Shown here in pieces: positions 1-8,804 of a DNA stretch of 25,869 nt. The first letter of the stretch is position 1, and the number at the start of each line of letters is the position of its first letter. Both the position numbers and the translations under genes were made by a program. The stretch is from CAZSAT01 sp964604675 (GTDB lineage Bacteria > Myxococcota_A > UBA796 > CAJQPC01), in assembly GCA_964604675.1 (NCBI GenBank), contig CAZSAT010000097.1:1-25869 (forward strand). The letters run 5' to 3'. Below the pieces are notes generated by a model. That model saw only the letters and a program-made list of their open reading frames with translations, ran no database searches and was not told the origin of the DNA.

Positions 1-2114
1 GCGAGCAGGCCGCCCGCCGCGTGGCTGTGGCCAAAGGCCTGCGCGATCGGACTCGCGGTGGCCGAGATCTCCCAGCGCTCTCCGTTCCCCTGAAGCACTG
101 CGAGCACGCGATCGCCGGAAGCTTCGGCGTCGGACAGGCGCTTCACCACCAACACGACGGCCGCATCGCCACCGGGCAACCGTCCACCCAAGGCCGCATG
201 AGCGGCCTCGTGAACGGGCTCCGCGGACAGATCGACCGCGCCGACCACCGCAGCGTCGAGCTCCCCGGCTCTCAGAGCGCGTGCAGCGAGCTCCAGGGCC
301 TGCAGTCCGCTGCCCTCTTCGGCGCTCACCGTGAAGCCGAGGGCCTCGACGTCGAGCTGCGTGTTGAGGCGGTTCGCCGGGATGTTCGGCATGGTGCCGA
401 CCACGCCGGCCGCCTCGAGCACCGGCACGAGCGCTTCGCGAGCCTGCTCGTCCCAACCCGAGGCACCGAGCACCTGGGCCCAGTGACCTGCCCGCCAGCG
501 CGCGCCGTAGCGGGCGACCTCGGGATCCGTCCCCATGCCCACGTAGACACCGCTCCGCTCGCGCGGCAGCTCGAGCCCCTCGGCCGCCTCCCGTGCAACC
601 GCGAGGAGCAGCACCTGCTGCGCGAGGCTCTGGGCGAGATCGTTGGGTGGGAAGCGCAGGCCGCGCAGCCCGAGACGCACCTGGTCGAGCCGGCGTGTCC
701 CGGCTCCGGAGTTCCAGGCCTGACGCACCGCGTCGACCCCTTGCGCGCCGCCGGCCGCGAGACCCAAGCCGACGACGGCCAGCGGCACGGCGGCGGGGGC
801 CGCCACGGCCACCTGCGCGCTGGTGCCATCGAAGGCTTCGACGACCACGTGGGCGTTGTTCCCGCCGAACCCGAAGGCCGACACGCCGGCGCGACGGGGG
901 CCGGTCCAAGGCTCGACCTCACGCACGACGCGCAGGGCCGACCCCGCGAGATCCGGGTGTTCCTGCTCACAGGCCAGGGTCGGCGGCAGCTGCCCCCGGC
1001 GGAGCGCCTCGGTCACCTTGATCAGCCCGGCCGCCCCGGCGGCCGTGACCAGGTGGCCCAGGTTGGACTTCAGCGAGCCCACCGGCACGGTGCGGCCGGA
1101 GAAGACGGCGCTGGCGGACGCGATCTCCGCCGCATCACCGACCGTGGTGCCGGTGGCGTGCGCTTCCAGCAGCCCGAGGTCGCCGGCCACAACGCCGGCC
1201 TGGTCGTAGGCCTGACGCAAGGCGCGCGCCTGCCCCACCGCGTTCGGCGCGAGCAGGCCGCGGCCGCGGCCGTCGTTGGACAACCCGACCGCCCGGATGA
1301 CCCCGAAGATCGGGTCACCGGCGTCCACGGCATCGCCGAGCCGCTTCAAGGCCAGCACCGCCGCACCTTCCGCCGGCAACAGCCCGTCGGCCTGGGCGTG
1401 GAAGGGACGGCTGCGTCCCGATGCGCTCAACGCCGAGAGCGCCGAGAAGCCGAGGTGGATGAAGAGGTCATCCGCGCGGTTGACCGCCCCGGCGAGCGCC
1501 ACGTCCGTGCGCCCGTCGTGGAGCGCGTCGCACGCGAGCTTCACCGCGTAGAGGCTGGAGGCGCAGGCGGCATCCAGCGAGAAGGCGTGGTCGATGCCCA
1601 GGGCGCGGCGCAACAGCAAGGCGGGCAGCCCCGACATGAAGCGGTTCGCCGGTGCAGTCGGCCGCCGCCCGAGGGCGGTCGGACGGATCCCCGCCGCCGA
1701 CAGCCATTGCTCTTCGGAGAAGCAGGACAGCCCACCGGTGGGGTAGCTGAGGTTCCCGATCACCGCGCAGGAGCGCGGGGTCGCGCCGACACCCACGAGC
1801 GCCTCGCGTGCCGCGTGCAGGGTCCAGGTGAACACCGGGTCGAGGCCCGCGAGCTCCTGCTCGGGCACGCCGAAGCCACCGAGGTGTGGCGTGGCGTGCG
1901 GCCCCTTCACGTAGCCCCCCCGGTCGGACCAGGTCGCATCGGGAGAGTAGCCTGGGCGACCGCCGAGCACGGCAGCATGGGGAAGGCCCCAACGGCCCTC
2001 GGCCGCCGAGCTCGTGAGGTCCCGACCAGCGAAGACCGCCTCTCCGAGCGCCTCCGCGGAGTCCGCACCCGGAAGGACGCAACCGCGTCCAACGATGGCG
2101 ATGGGGCCGAACAT
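1..2114 (-). CDS. pfaC: PUFA synthase subunit, PfaC type (KS-CLF N-terminal part; cut by window edge)
   Basis: First 704 residues of a polyketide-synthase-like subunit of the PUFA synthase; the reading frame stays open to position 1, so the C-terminal part lies outside the window. Residues 1 to about 430 are a complete ketosynthase: Cys184 in DAACASSL, His319 in EAHATGT and His354 in SNLGH form the decarboxylating-condensation triad. From about 440 a second KS-like domain begins. At its nucleophile position the sequence reads SAEEGSG, with Glu600 aligned to the Cys, so it should be the chain-length-factor domain that pairs with the first KS. The fragment ends in HSHAAGGLL, typical of the end of this domain. 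The ATG lies three bases after the pfaA TGA, so translation is probably coupled. In known PfaC/Pfa3 proteins FabA-like dehydratases follow, sometimes with AT and AGPAT domains; none of this is visible here. The KS-CLF call is firm; the symbol rests on family knowledge. Confidence 0.92.
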   Translation of the reverse strand, partial: MFGPIAIVGRGCVLPGADSAEALGEAVFAGRDLTSSAAEGRWGLPHAAVLGGRPGYSPDATWSDRGGYVKGPHATPHLGGFGVPEQELAGLDPVFTWTLHAAREALVGVGATPRSCAVIGNLSYPTGGLSCFSEEQWLSAAGIRPTALGRRPTAPANRFMSGLPALLLRRALGIDHAFSLDAACASSLYAVKLACDALHDGRTDVALAGAVNRADDLFIHLGFSALSALSASGRSRPFHAQADGLLPAEGAAVLALKRLGDAVDAGDPIFGVIRAVGLSNDGRGRGLLAPNAVGQARALRQAYDQAGVVAGDLGLLEAHATGTTVGDAAEIASASAVFSGRTVPVGSLKSNLGHLVTAAGAAGLIKVTEALRRGQLPPTLACEQEHPDLAGSALRVVREVEPWTGPRRAGVSAFGFGGNNAHVVVEAFDGTSAQVAVAAPAAVPLAVVGLGLAAGGAQGVDAVRQAWNSGAGTRRLDQVRLGLRGLRFPPNDLAQSLAQQVLLLAVAREAAEGLELPRERSGVYVGMGTDPEVARYGARWRAGHWAQVLGASGWDEQAREALVPVLEAAGVVGTMPNIPANRLNTQLDVEALGFTVSAEEGSGLQALELAARALRAGELDAAVVGAVDLSAEPVHEAAHAALGGRLPGGDAAVVLVVKRLSDAEASGDRVLAVLQGNGERWEISATASPIAQAFGHSHAAGGLL

Positions 2115-2117
2115 GGG

Positions 2118-5100
2118 TCAGGCCTGCGGCAGCAGGTGCGTCTCGACGCCGGCGAGCTCCGCCACCGTCCGTCCCTCGTCGTCGAGGAAGATCAGATCGG
2201 ACACCGCCTTGGAGCCAGCGTGCGTGCGGCCCTTCAGCACGCAGCGCACCTGGCCGGTGACCGGCCGATCGGTCCACGTGGTCAAGCGCTCGATGGAGGT
2301 CGGCAAGCTCGGCCCGCCGAGGACCTCCTTGGCCCAGAGCAGCGCCAGCTGGAGCCCGCCGTCCATCGCCGCGACGTCGGTCGCCCAGGGCTCTTCGGCC
2401 CAGCCTGCCTCCTCCACGCCCTTGAGCTGGCCGGAGATGCCGTCCGGGCTGATGCCGTCGAGCTCCTTGATGACCTGGAAGGTCTGGCCGTGGAAGAGCA
2501 CGTCGCCGTAGACCGGTCCCACCCAGTCCTCCAGCGTCACCTCCGGGGCACCGGTGGGCGGGGAGACCCGACGGCCGAGCTCGGCCTCTGCAGCGTAGCG
2601 AGGCTGGCCCTTCGCGTCGTGAAGCTCCAGCCGGAGCCGGTGCTCGTCGACCGCGGAGGCCGTCACGCGGAAACGATCTCCGCCGTTCTCGAAGTGTTCG
2701 AGTCGGATGCCGCGCAACACGCGCAGTCCGGAGAGGCCCACGACCTGCTGCGCCGGATCCCACGACCGGGCCGCGCGCGCGAACCACTCGGCCACCAGCA
2801 CGACCGGCACGACGGGCACCCCTTGGATCGCGTGCCCCTCGAGCCATGGATGGCTGCGGCGGTCGACCGTGACCTCCAGCTCGAGGGCGCGTCCGGTGCC
2901 GTCGGCCAGCAGGGCCTCGCCCCGTGGCTCGCCGCCGAGCACCAGCTCCACCTCGCTCGACGCGGTGTCGGACAGCTCGTCCACGAGCATCCGAGCACCG
3001 TCGGCCAGCGGGATCAGCGCCACGCCGAGCGCTTCGAAGCGCGCCTCCAGCGCCGCGTCGACCATGCCACCGCGCCACGGGCCCCAGCCCAACGAGCGCA
3101 CGACACAGTCGGTCCGGCGAGCGGCCTCGGCCTGCGCGACCTTGTTGAGCACCTCGTTCGCCATGGCGTAGTCCACCTGGCCCACGTTGCCGCAGCGGGC
3201 GGCGACCGAGGAGAAGAGCACGATCGCCTTCAGGGGATGCGACGCCGTGGCGTCCAGCATCGCGCGCAAGCCGCCCACCTTGGTGTCGTAGACGCGGTCG
3301 AACTGCTCGTCGGTCTTCTCGGCGATCCAGCGGTCGGCGAGCACGCCGGCGCCATGCACGATGGCGGTGACCGGGCCCCAGTCCGCGCGGACCTCGCTCA
3401 GCGCGGCCTCCAGCTTCGGCGTGTCCGTCACGTCGACGGAGACGTAGCGCGCGTCCGAGCCCACGGCGGCGAGCGATGCGAGCGTGCCGCGGATCTCTCG
3501 CCAGCTCAGGATGCGCCGGACCTGCGCGCCGAGCTCGGCGGGCTTCACCTGCTCCCCACGTGCGCGCGCGGCGTCCAACAACGCCCGCTTGAGCCCGGCA
3601 TCGTCCGGCGCGCTGGCCGCCTCCACCGGCTCGTCGCCCAGGGCCGTGCGACCGAGCAACACGAACCGAGCCCCCGTGGCTTTGCCGAGCGCGATCATCG
3701 TAGCGGCAGTCACGCCGCGCGCGCCGCCCGAGACGACGACCACGTCGTCCTTGCCGAGGGTGTGCACGCCGGGAGCCACCTCCACGCGCTCGCTGCGCAG
3801 CGCGAGGCGCTCGCCGTCGGCGCGCAGGCCGACCTCGCGCTCGGGCCCACCGCCCAGGATCTCCGAGACCAGCACGTCGGCGAGCTGTGCGACGTCGCGA
3901 CCGCCCCGCTGCAGGTCGATGGCCTTCACCGTGGCCTTGGGCCACTCCTGGGCCGCCGTCCTGGCGAGCGCGGCGAGGCCGCCGACCCAGGCCCGCTCAG
4001 CGGGCAGGTCGCGCAAGCCGAAGGCACCGCCGGTGTCCTGCACCGTCACGAGCCATCCGCCGTCGACGAGGCGCCTGGCGGCCGTGCGCGCCGCCACGAA
4101 GGCCGAGCGCGAGGCGGCGTCGCCGTCTTGGGGATGGTTGAGCGTGCGCAGGCCATCGAGGAGCACGAGCCCGGCCGCGTCGGCGGGCACGTCGACCACG
4201 AGGCGAGCGTCCAGGCCACCTTCCAGCAGCTTGCGCACGACCGCCTTGCCGAGTCCCGATCCCTCGTCGGTCACCGCCACGACGCCGGTGGGCATGGACG
4301 GGGCCATGCCGGCGGCGGGAGCGGGCACAGCGCGGAGTGCGAAGCGACCGAGCTCGGCGGCCGGAGGCACCTCGGCCCTGGCCGGTGGAGGCGTGTGGGG
4401 TCCACCGTGAGAGTCCTGGAGGAACGCGAGCACCTGACCCAGGGTCCGCAAGGTGGCCATGGCCGCGGCGTCGACCTCGGGCAGCTCCGGGTGGCGTTCC
4501 CGCACCGTGGAGAGGATCTCCACCCGCTTGATGCTGTCGATGCCGAGGTCGCCCTCGAGATCCATGTCCAGCGTGAGCATCTCCGCCGGGTAGCCCGTCT
4601 TCTCGGCCACCACGTCCAGCAACAGCGCGTTCAGATCCAGCCCGGCGGGCACCGCGGTGGGTGCCGTGGCCGTGGCCATCAGCCCCGGCGCCGACGCGGC
4701 CAGGAAGTCGAGCACCTGGCCGAGGGTCCGCAGCGTGGCCATCGCGGCCGCGTCGACCTCGGGGAGCTCGGGCGCCCGCTCGCGCACGGTGGAGAGGATC
4801 TCCACACGCTTGATGCTGTCGATGCCGAGGTCGCCCTCGAGATCCATGTCCAGCGTGAGCATCTCCGCCGGGTAGCCCGTCTTCTCGGCCACCACGTCCA
4901 GCAACAGCGCGTTCAGATCCAGCCCGGCGGGCACCGCGGTGGGTGCCGTGGCCGTGGCCATCAGCCCCGGCGCCGACGCGGCCAGGAAGTCGAGCACCTG
5001 GCCGAGGGTCCGCAGCGTGGCCATCGCGGCCGCGTCGACCTCGGGCAGCTCGGGCGCCCGCTCTCGAACCGTGGAGAGGATCTCCACGCGCTTGATGCTG

Positions 5101-8100
5101 TCGATGCCCAGATCGCCCTCGAGGTCCATCTCGAGCGTGAGCATCTCGGCCGGGTAGCCGGTCTTCTCCGCCACCACGTCCAGCAACAGGGCGTTCAGAT
5201 CCAGCCCGACGGGCACGGCGGCCGCGGCGGTGGAGGGCAGCAGCCCCGGCGCCGACGCGGCGAGGAAGTCGAGCACCTGGCCGAGGGTCCGCAGCGTGGC
5301 CATCGCGGCCGCGTCGACCTCGGGCAGCTCCGGGGCGCGTTCGCGCACGGTGGAGAGGATCTCCACGCGCTTGATGCTGTCGATGCCGAGGTCGCCCTCG
5401 AGGTCCATCTCCAGAGTGAGCATGTCGGCCGGGTAGCCGGTCTTCTCCGCCACCACGTCCAGCAACAGCGCGTTCAGGTCGAGGCCCGCCGAAGCCGGCG
5501 CGGCCGCGGCGACGACCGGAGCCACCACGTCCGACACCGCGACCACTGCCGCCTGCACAGGCGGCGCGACCACGGCGGCGACGGGCGCCGGAACCGGAGC
5601 GGCCACCACCGGAGTGGGCACCACCGGAGCCACCGGGACCGCCGCCGGCGTCGGGGCGGTCACGGGCACGGCGGGGAGCGGCTGCCCACCCAGCTGGGCG
5701 GCGAGGGCCATGAGCCCGGTCTCCGCGGCCTTGAGGAAGGCCTGGTGACTCTCCGCCATCGTGGACTGGTACACGCTGTGGGCCTCTGCGGTCTGACGCT
5801 GAGCCTCCTGCCAGGCGGCCATCCAGCCCGGATCCTGAGCCGGCGCGGCCAGCACCGACGGCGCGGCCGTCGGCACGGCGACCGGCACCTCCACGATCTT
5901 CTCGACCTCGACGATCGTCTCCACGAGCTGCGGAGTGCGCGGCCCGTTGGGCGCCGGCTGCTCGACGCCGGGCACCGGGTAGGGCTTGCCGTAGTTGGCG
6001 CCGTTGATCGGCAGCGCGAGCTTCGGAGCTGCCACCGTGCGCGGATCGACCGGCTCGCGGTACTCGGCCCACAGCGTGTCCCACTCCAGGGCGACACCGG
6101 CCACTGCCAGCCGTGCGAGGCCGCTCATCAGGGGAGCGAGGTCGGTGGCGTTCTTGCGGTCCAACGCGATGGCCCTGTGCTCACGGCCCTTGAGGATCCG
6201 GCCGACGAGCCCCGACAGGACGCTGCCCGGGCCCACCTCGACGAAGGTGCGCACCCCCGCCGCGTACATGGCCTCCACCTGCTCCACGAAGCGGACGGGG
6301 CTGACGATCTGCTGGCCAAGCTGCTTCCGCGCGGCCGCGGCGGCCTTCGGGTAGGGCGCCGCCGTGGCGTTGCCGTACACGGGCAACGACGCCTTCGAGA
6401 AGCGGAGACCGCTCAGGAAGTCCGCGTAGGGTGCCGCCGCATCGGCCACGACCGGCGAGTGGAAGGCGGTGGCCACCGTGAGCCGCTTCGCCATCAGGCC
6501 CTCCGCATCGAGCTTGCGCTCGACCTCGGCCACGGCGTCGGTCTCGCCCGACAGCACCACCTGCGTGGGGTGGTTGTGGTTGGCGACGACGACCGGGCTC
6601 TCCCACGCGGCCAGGAGCTCGCGCAGCTTGTCGACGTCTGCAGCCACCGCAGTCATCGCGCCCGGGAGCTTGGCCGCATCGGCCATCAGCTCACCCCGCC
6701 TGCGCGACGCCGCGAGGAAGTGCTCCTCGGACAACACGCCCGCACAGTGGAGCGCCGTCAGCTCACCGTAGCTGTGGCCGGCGACCGCCACCGGCGCCAC
6801 GCCGAGGCCGCGCAAGAGATCCAGCAAGGCCAGCGAGGCCACGCCGATGGCGGGCTGCGCCCACTCGGTGGCGGTCAGCCGCGCGTCCTGCTCCGTGCGC
6901 TCCGAGGCGCTGAAGACCGGCCGTGGAAAGACGACGTCGGCCAGGGCCTCGTCGCCGAAGGCGGCGCTGTCGGCCGCCCGATCCCAGGCGCTGATGCACG
7001 CCTCGAAGCCCATGGCCGAGGCCGCGCCCATGCCTACGTACTGGCTCCCCTGTCCGGGGAAGACGAAGCCCACCTCACCGACCGCCGGCTCCAGTGCGAC
7101 GTGCACACCCGCCGAGAGCGAGAAGCTCTTGCCCGTCTTCTCGACTCGCTCCACCGCCTGGTCCAGCCGGGCGATGAGCTCGTCGATGCTCGACGCCGCG
7201 ACCGCGAGGCGGGTGCCGGCCGAAGCGGAGAAGCGTTGCTGGCTGCTGCGTGCCATCCAGGCCAGGTCGCCGGCGTCAGCAGCCTCCGTGGCCAGGGTGC
7301 GCGCCCGAGCCAACAGGCCCGCGGTGTCGTCTGCGCTGGCGAGCACCACGTGGTGGGAACGGCTGTCGAGGCGATCCGCACGGCCCTCCCCTTCCCAGGC
7401 CTCCACGGCCACATGGAAGTTGCTCCCGCCGAAGCCGAAGGAGCTCACGCCGGCGCGACGGGCGTGGTCGCCGCCACGGACCCACGGCCGCGCGAGCGTG
7501 TTCACGTGGAAGGGGCTGCCGTCGATGCCCATGCCAGGGTTCGGACGGTCGACCTTCACCGTGGGAGGGAGCACGCGGTGGTGCACCGCCATGATGGCCT
7601 TGAAGAGCCCTGCGGCGCCGGCGGCGGCCTTGGCGTGGCCGACCTGCGACTTCACGGATCCCAGCGCGCACCAGCCGGGTGCCCGCGTGGAGCCCTCGAA
7701 GGCCATCTTCAGCCCCGAGAACTCCGCCGCATCGCCGGCCTTCGTGCCGGTGCCGTGCGCTTCGATGAGCTCCACGGTGTCGGGGGCCCAGCCCGCCCGG
7801 TCGTAGGCGCGGCGAATGGCCTTGGCCTGACCCTCGGGACGCGGGGCATACACGCTCTTGCTGCGGCCGTCCGAGCTCGAACCCACCCCTGCGATGACGC
7901 CGTAGATGCGATCGCCCGCGGCCACCGCATCCTCCAACCGCTTCAACGCGACCATGCCGAGACCCTCGCCGAGCAGCGTGCCGTCGGCCTGGTCGCTGAA
8001 GGGCCGCACGTCGCCGGTCGGTGACAGCGCGGGGGTCTTCGAGAAGCAGTGGTACATGAAGATGTCGTTCATGGTGTCGACACCGCCGGTGATCACCACG

Positions 8101-8774
8101 TCCGAGTCGCCCATGTGCAGCTCGTTGATCGCCATGGCGAGGGCACCGAAGGTCGACGCGCACGCCGCGTCGATGACGCAGTTCGTGCCGCCGAGGTCCA
8201 GCCGGTTCGCGATGCGACCGGCCACGACGTTGCCCAGAAGCCCCGGGAAGTTGGCTTCACCCCAGTCGACATAGTGCGACGAGATGCGGTCGCAGACCGC
8301 CTGCACCTCGTCCTCCGGAAGCCCGGACTGGCGCAGCGCGCGCTGCCAGACGGGGCGCTGCAGCCGGCTGACCATGCTGCCGAGCAGCTCCTGGGCGGAG
8401 GTCACCCCGAGGATCACCGACATCCGGTCCCTGTCCAGCTCGCCAGACGCGCCCCTCGCGGCGTCGGCCAGCACGCGCTGGGCGACGATGAGGGCGAGGA
8501 GCTGCGAGGTGTCGGTGACCGGGACCAGCGCCGGCGGCACGCCCCAGCCCATCGCGTCGAAGTCGACGTGTTCCAGGAAGCCGCCCTTGTGCGCGTAGAC
8601 CTTGTCGGGCTGCGTCTGGTCGGGATCGTAGTAGTCCTCGATCAGCCAGTGCGTCTCGGGCACGTCGGTGATGAGGTCGGTGCCGGCGAGGATGTCGCGC
8701 CAGAAGCCGGTCGCGTCCAGGGAGCCCGGGAAGAGCGCAGACACACCGACGATGGCGATTTTGGGACGAGCCAT
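2118..8774 (-). CDS. pfaA: PUFA synthase megasubunit, PfaA type: KS-MAT-4xACP-KR-DH (2218 aa)
   Basis: Cytosolic multidomain enzyme that iteratively builds polyunsaturated acyl chains from malonyl units. Domain order read from motifs: KS, residues about 1-460, triad Cys205 (DAACAST), His340 (EAHGTGT), His380; malonyl/acyl transferase, about 568-865, with GQGSQ, Ser668 in GHSYGE and His772 in AFHSP; an Ala/Pro/Val-rich linker, about 920-1085; four tandem ACPs with phosphopantetheine serines Ser1133, Ser1226, Ser1320 and Ser1414, each in GDLGIDSIKRVEIL; ketoreductase, about 1495-1935, with SGGARG near 1683, Ser1856, Tyr1869 and Asn1873; and a C-terminal PKS-type dehydratase, with His1981 in HAIQGVPVVP and Asp2138 in MDGGLQ. 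The dehydratase domain distinguishes it from shorter KS-MAT-ACP-KR PfaA proteins. Start ATG has GAGAG four bases upstream. It sits 30 bases after pfaD and 3 bases before pfaC. No key residue is missing. The product (EPA, DHA, linoleic-type or other) cannot be read from this sequence. Confidence 0.96.
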   Translation of the reverse strand: MARPKIAIVGVSALFPGSLDATGFWRDILAGTDLITDVPETHWLIEDYYDPDQTQPDKVYAHKGGFLEHVDFDAMGWGVPPALVPVTDTSQLLALIVAQRVLADAARGASGELDRDRMSVILGVTSAQELLGSMVSRLQRPVWQRALRQSGLPEDEVQAVCDRISSHYVDWGEANFPGLLGNVVAGRIANRLDLGGTNCVIDAACASTFGALAMAINELHMGDSDVVITGGVDTMNDIFMYHCFSKTPALSPTGDVRPFSDQADGTLLGEGLGMVALKRLEDAVAAGDRIYGVIAGVGSSSDGRSKSVYAPRPEGQAKAIRRAYDRAGWAPDTVELIEAHGTGTKAGDAAEFSGLKMAFEGSTRAPGWCALGSVKSQVGHAKAAAGAAGLFKAIMAVHHRVLPPTVKVDRPNPGMGIDGSPFHVNTLARPWVRGGDHARRAGVSSFGFGGSNFHVAVEAWEGEGRADRLDSRSHHVVLASADDTAGLLARARTLATEAADAGDLAWMARSSQQRFSASAGTRLAVAASSIDELIARLDQAVERVEKTGKSFSLSAGVHVALEPAVGEVGFVFPGQGSQYVGMGAASAMGFEACISAWDRAADSAAFGDEALADVVFPRPVFSASERTEQDARLTATEWAQPAIGVASLALLDLLRGLGVAPVAVAGHSYGELTALHCAGVLSEEHFLAASRRRGELMADAAKLPGAMTAVAADVDKLRELLAAWESPVVVANHNHPTQVVLSGETDAVAEVERKLDAEGLMAKRLTVATAFHSPVVADAAAPYADFLSGLRFSKASLPVYGNATAAPYPKAAAAARKQLGQQIVSPVRFVEQVEAMYAAGVRTFVEVGPGSVLSGLVGRILKGREHRAIALDRKNATDLAPLMSGLARLAVAGVALEWDTLWAEYREPVDPRTVAAPKLALPINGANYGKPYPVPGVEQPAPNGPRTPQLVETIVEVEKIVEVPVAVPTAAPSVLAAPAQDPGWMAAWQEAQRQTAEAHSVYQSTMAESHQAFLKAAETGLMALAAQLGGQPLPAVPVTAPTPAAVPVAPVVPTPVVAAPVPAPVAAVVAPPVQAAVVAVSDVVAPVVAAAAPASAGLDLNALLLDVVAEKTGYPADMLTLEMDLEGDLGIDSIKRVEILSTVRERAPELPEVDAAAMATLRTLGQVLDFLAASAPGLLPSTAAAAVPVGLDLNALLLDVVAEKTGYPAEMLTLEMDLEGDLGIDSIKRVEILSTVRERAPELPEVDAAAMATLRTLGQVLDFLAASAPGLMATATAPTAVPAGLDLNALLLDVVAEKTGYPAEMLTLDMDLEGDLGIDSIKRVEILSTVRERAPELPEVDAAAMATLRTLGQVLDFLAASAPGLMATATAPTAVPAGLDLNALLLDVVAEKTGYPAEMLTLDMDLEGDLGIDSIKRVEILSTVRERHPELPEVDAAAMATLRTLGQVLAFLQDSHGGPHTPPPARAEVPPAAELGRFALRAVPAPAAGMAPSMPTGVVAVTDEGSGLGKAVVRKLLEGGLDARLVVDVPADAAGLVLLDGLRTLNHPQDGDAASRSAFVAARTAARRLVDGGWLVTVQDTGGAFGLRDLPAERAWVGGLAALARTAAQEWPKATVKAIDLQRGGRDVAQLADVLVSEILGGGPEREVGLRADGERLALRSERVEVAPGVHTLGKDDVVVVSGGARGVTAATMIALGKATGARFVLLGRTALGDEPVEAASAPDDAGLKRALLDAARARGEQVKPAELGAQVRRILSWREIRGTLASLAAVGSDARYVSVDVTDTPKLEAALSEVRADWGPVTAIVHGAGVLADRWIAEKTDEQFDRVYDTKVGGLRAMLDATASHPLKAIVLFSSVAARCGNVGQVDYAMANEVLNKVAQAEAARRTDCVVRSLGWGPWRGGMVDAALEARFEALGVALIPLADGARMLVDELSDTASSEVELVLGGEPRGEALLADGTGRALELEVTVDRRSHPWLEGHAIQGVPVVPVVLVAEWFARAARSWDPAQQVVGLSGLRVLRGIRLEHFENGGDRFRVTASAVDEHRLRLELHDAKGQPRYAAEAELGRRVSPPTGAPEVTLEDWVGPVYGDVLFHGQTFQVIKELDGISPDGISGQLKGVEEAGWAEEPWATDVAAMDGGLQLALLWAKEVLGGPSLPTSIERLTTWTDRPVTGQVRCVLKGRTHAGSKAVSDLIFLDDEGRTVAELAGVETHLLPQA
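4525..5045 (-). repeat. Perfect direct repeat of about 239 bp inside the ACP array (4525-4763 and 4807-5045)
   Basis: Bases 4525-4763 and 4807-5045 are identical by eye, offset 282 bases, which is one ACP-plus-linker unit. Each copy covers the C-terminal part of one ACP, the Ala/Thr/Pro linker and the N-terminal part of the next, including the third (synonymous) positions. The other ACP units share the protein motif but differ at many synonymous sites. This points to recent duplication or gene conversion of the third and fourth ACP units. Confidence 0.9.
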
Positions 8775-8804
8775 GGAACTCTCAGACGACGGAGGGAAGT
8801 GGGG

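Noticed and set aside
4400..5520. CRISPR-like or other DNA repeat array
   Set aside because: The period of about 280 bases corresponds to tandem ACP domains in a coding frame; there are no short repeats with unique spacers.
1468..6084. Long minus-strand frames of 825 and 695 codons overlapping pfaA and pfaC
   Set aside because: They are alternative frames on the same strand as the real genes, with Arg/Gly-rich sequence and no motifs.
21..8024. 8-kb open frame on the plus strand (2667 codons) antisense to pfaA and pfaC
   Set aside because: It is low-complexity, rich in His, Arg, Gly and Gln, has no domain signatures, and mirrors the opposite strand's codon bias in GC-rich DNA; the minus strand carries perfect KS, MAT, ACP, KR and DH motifs.
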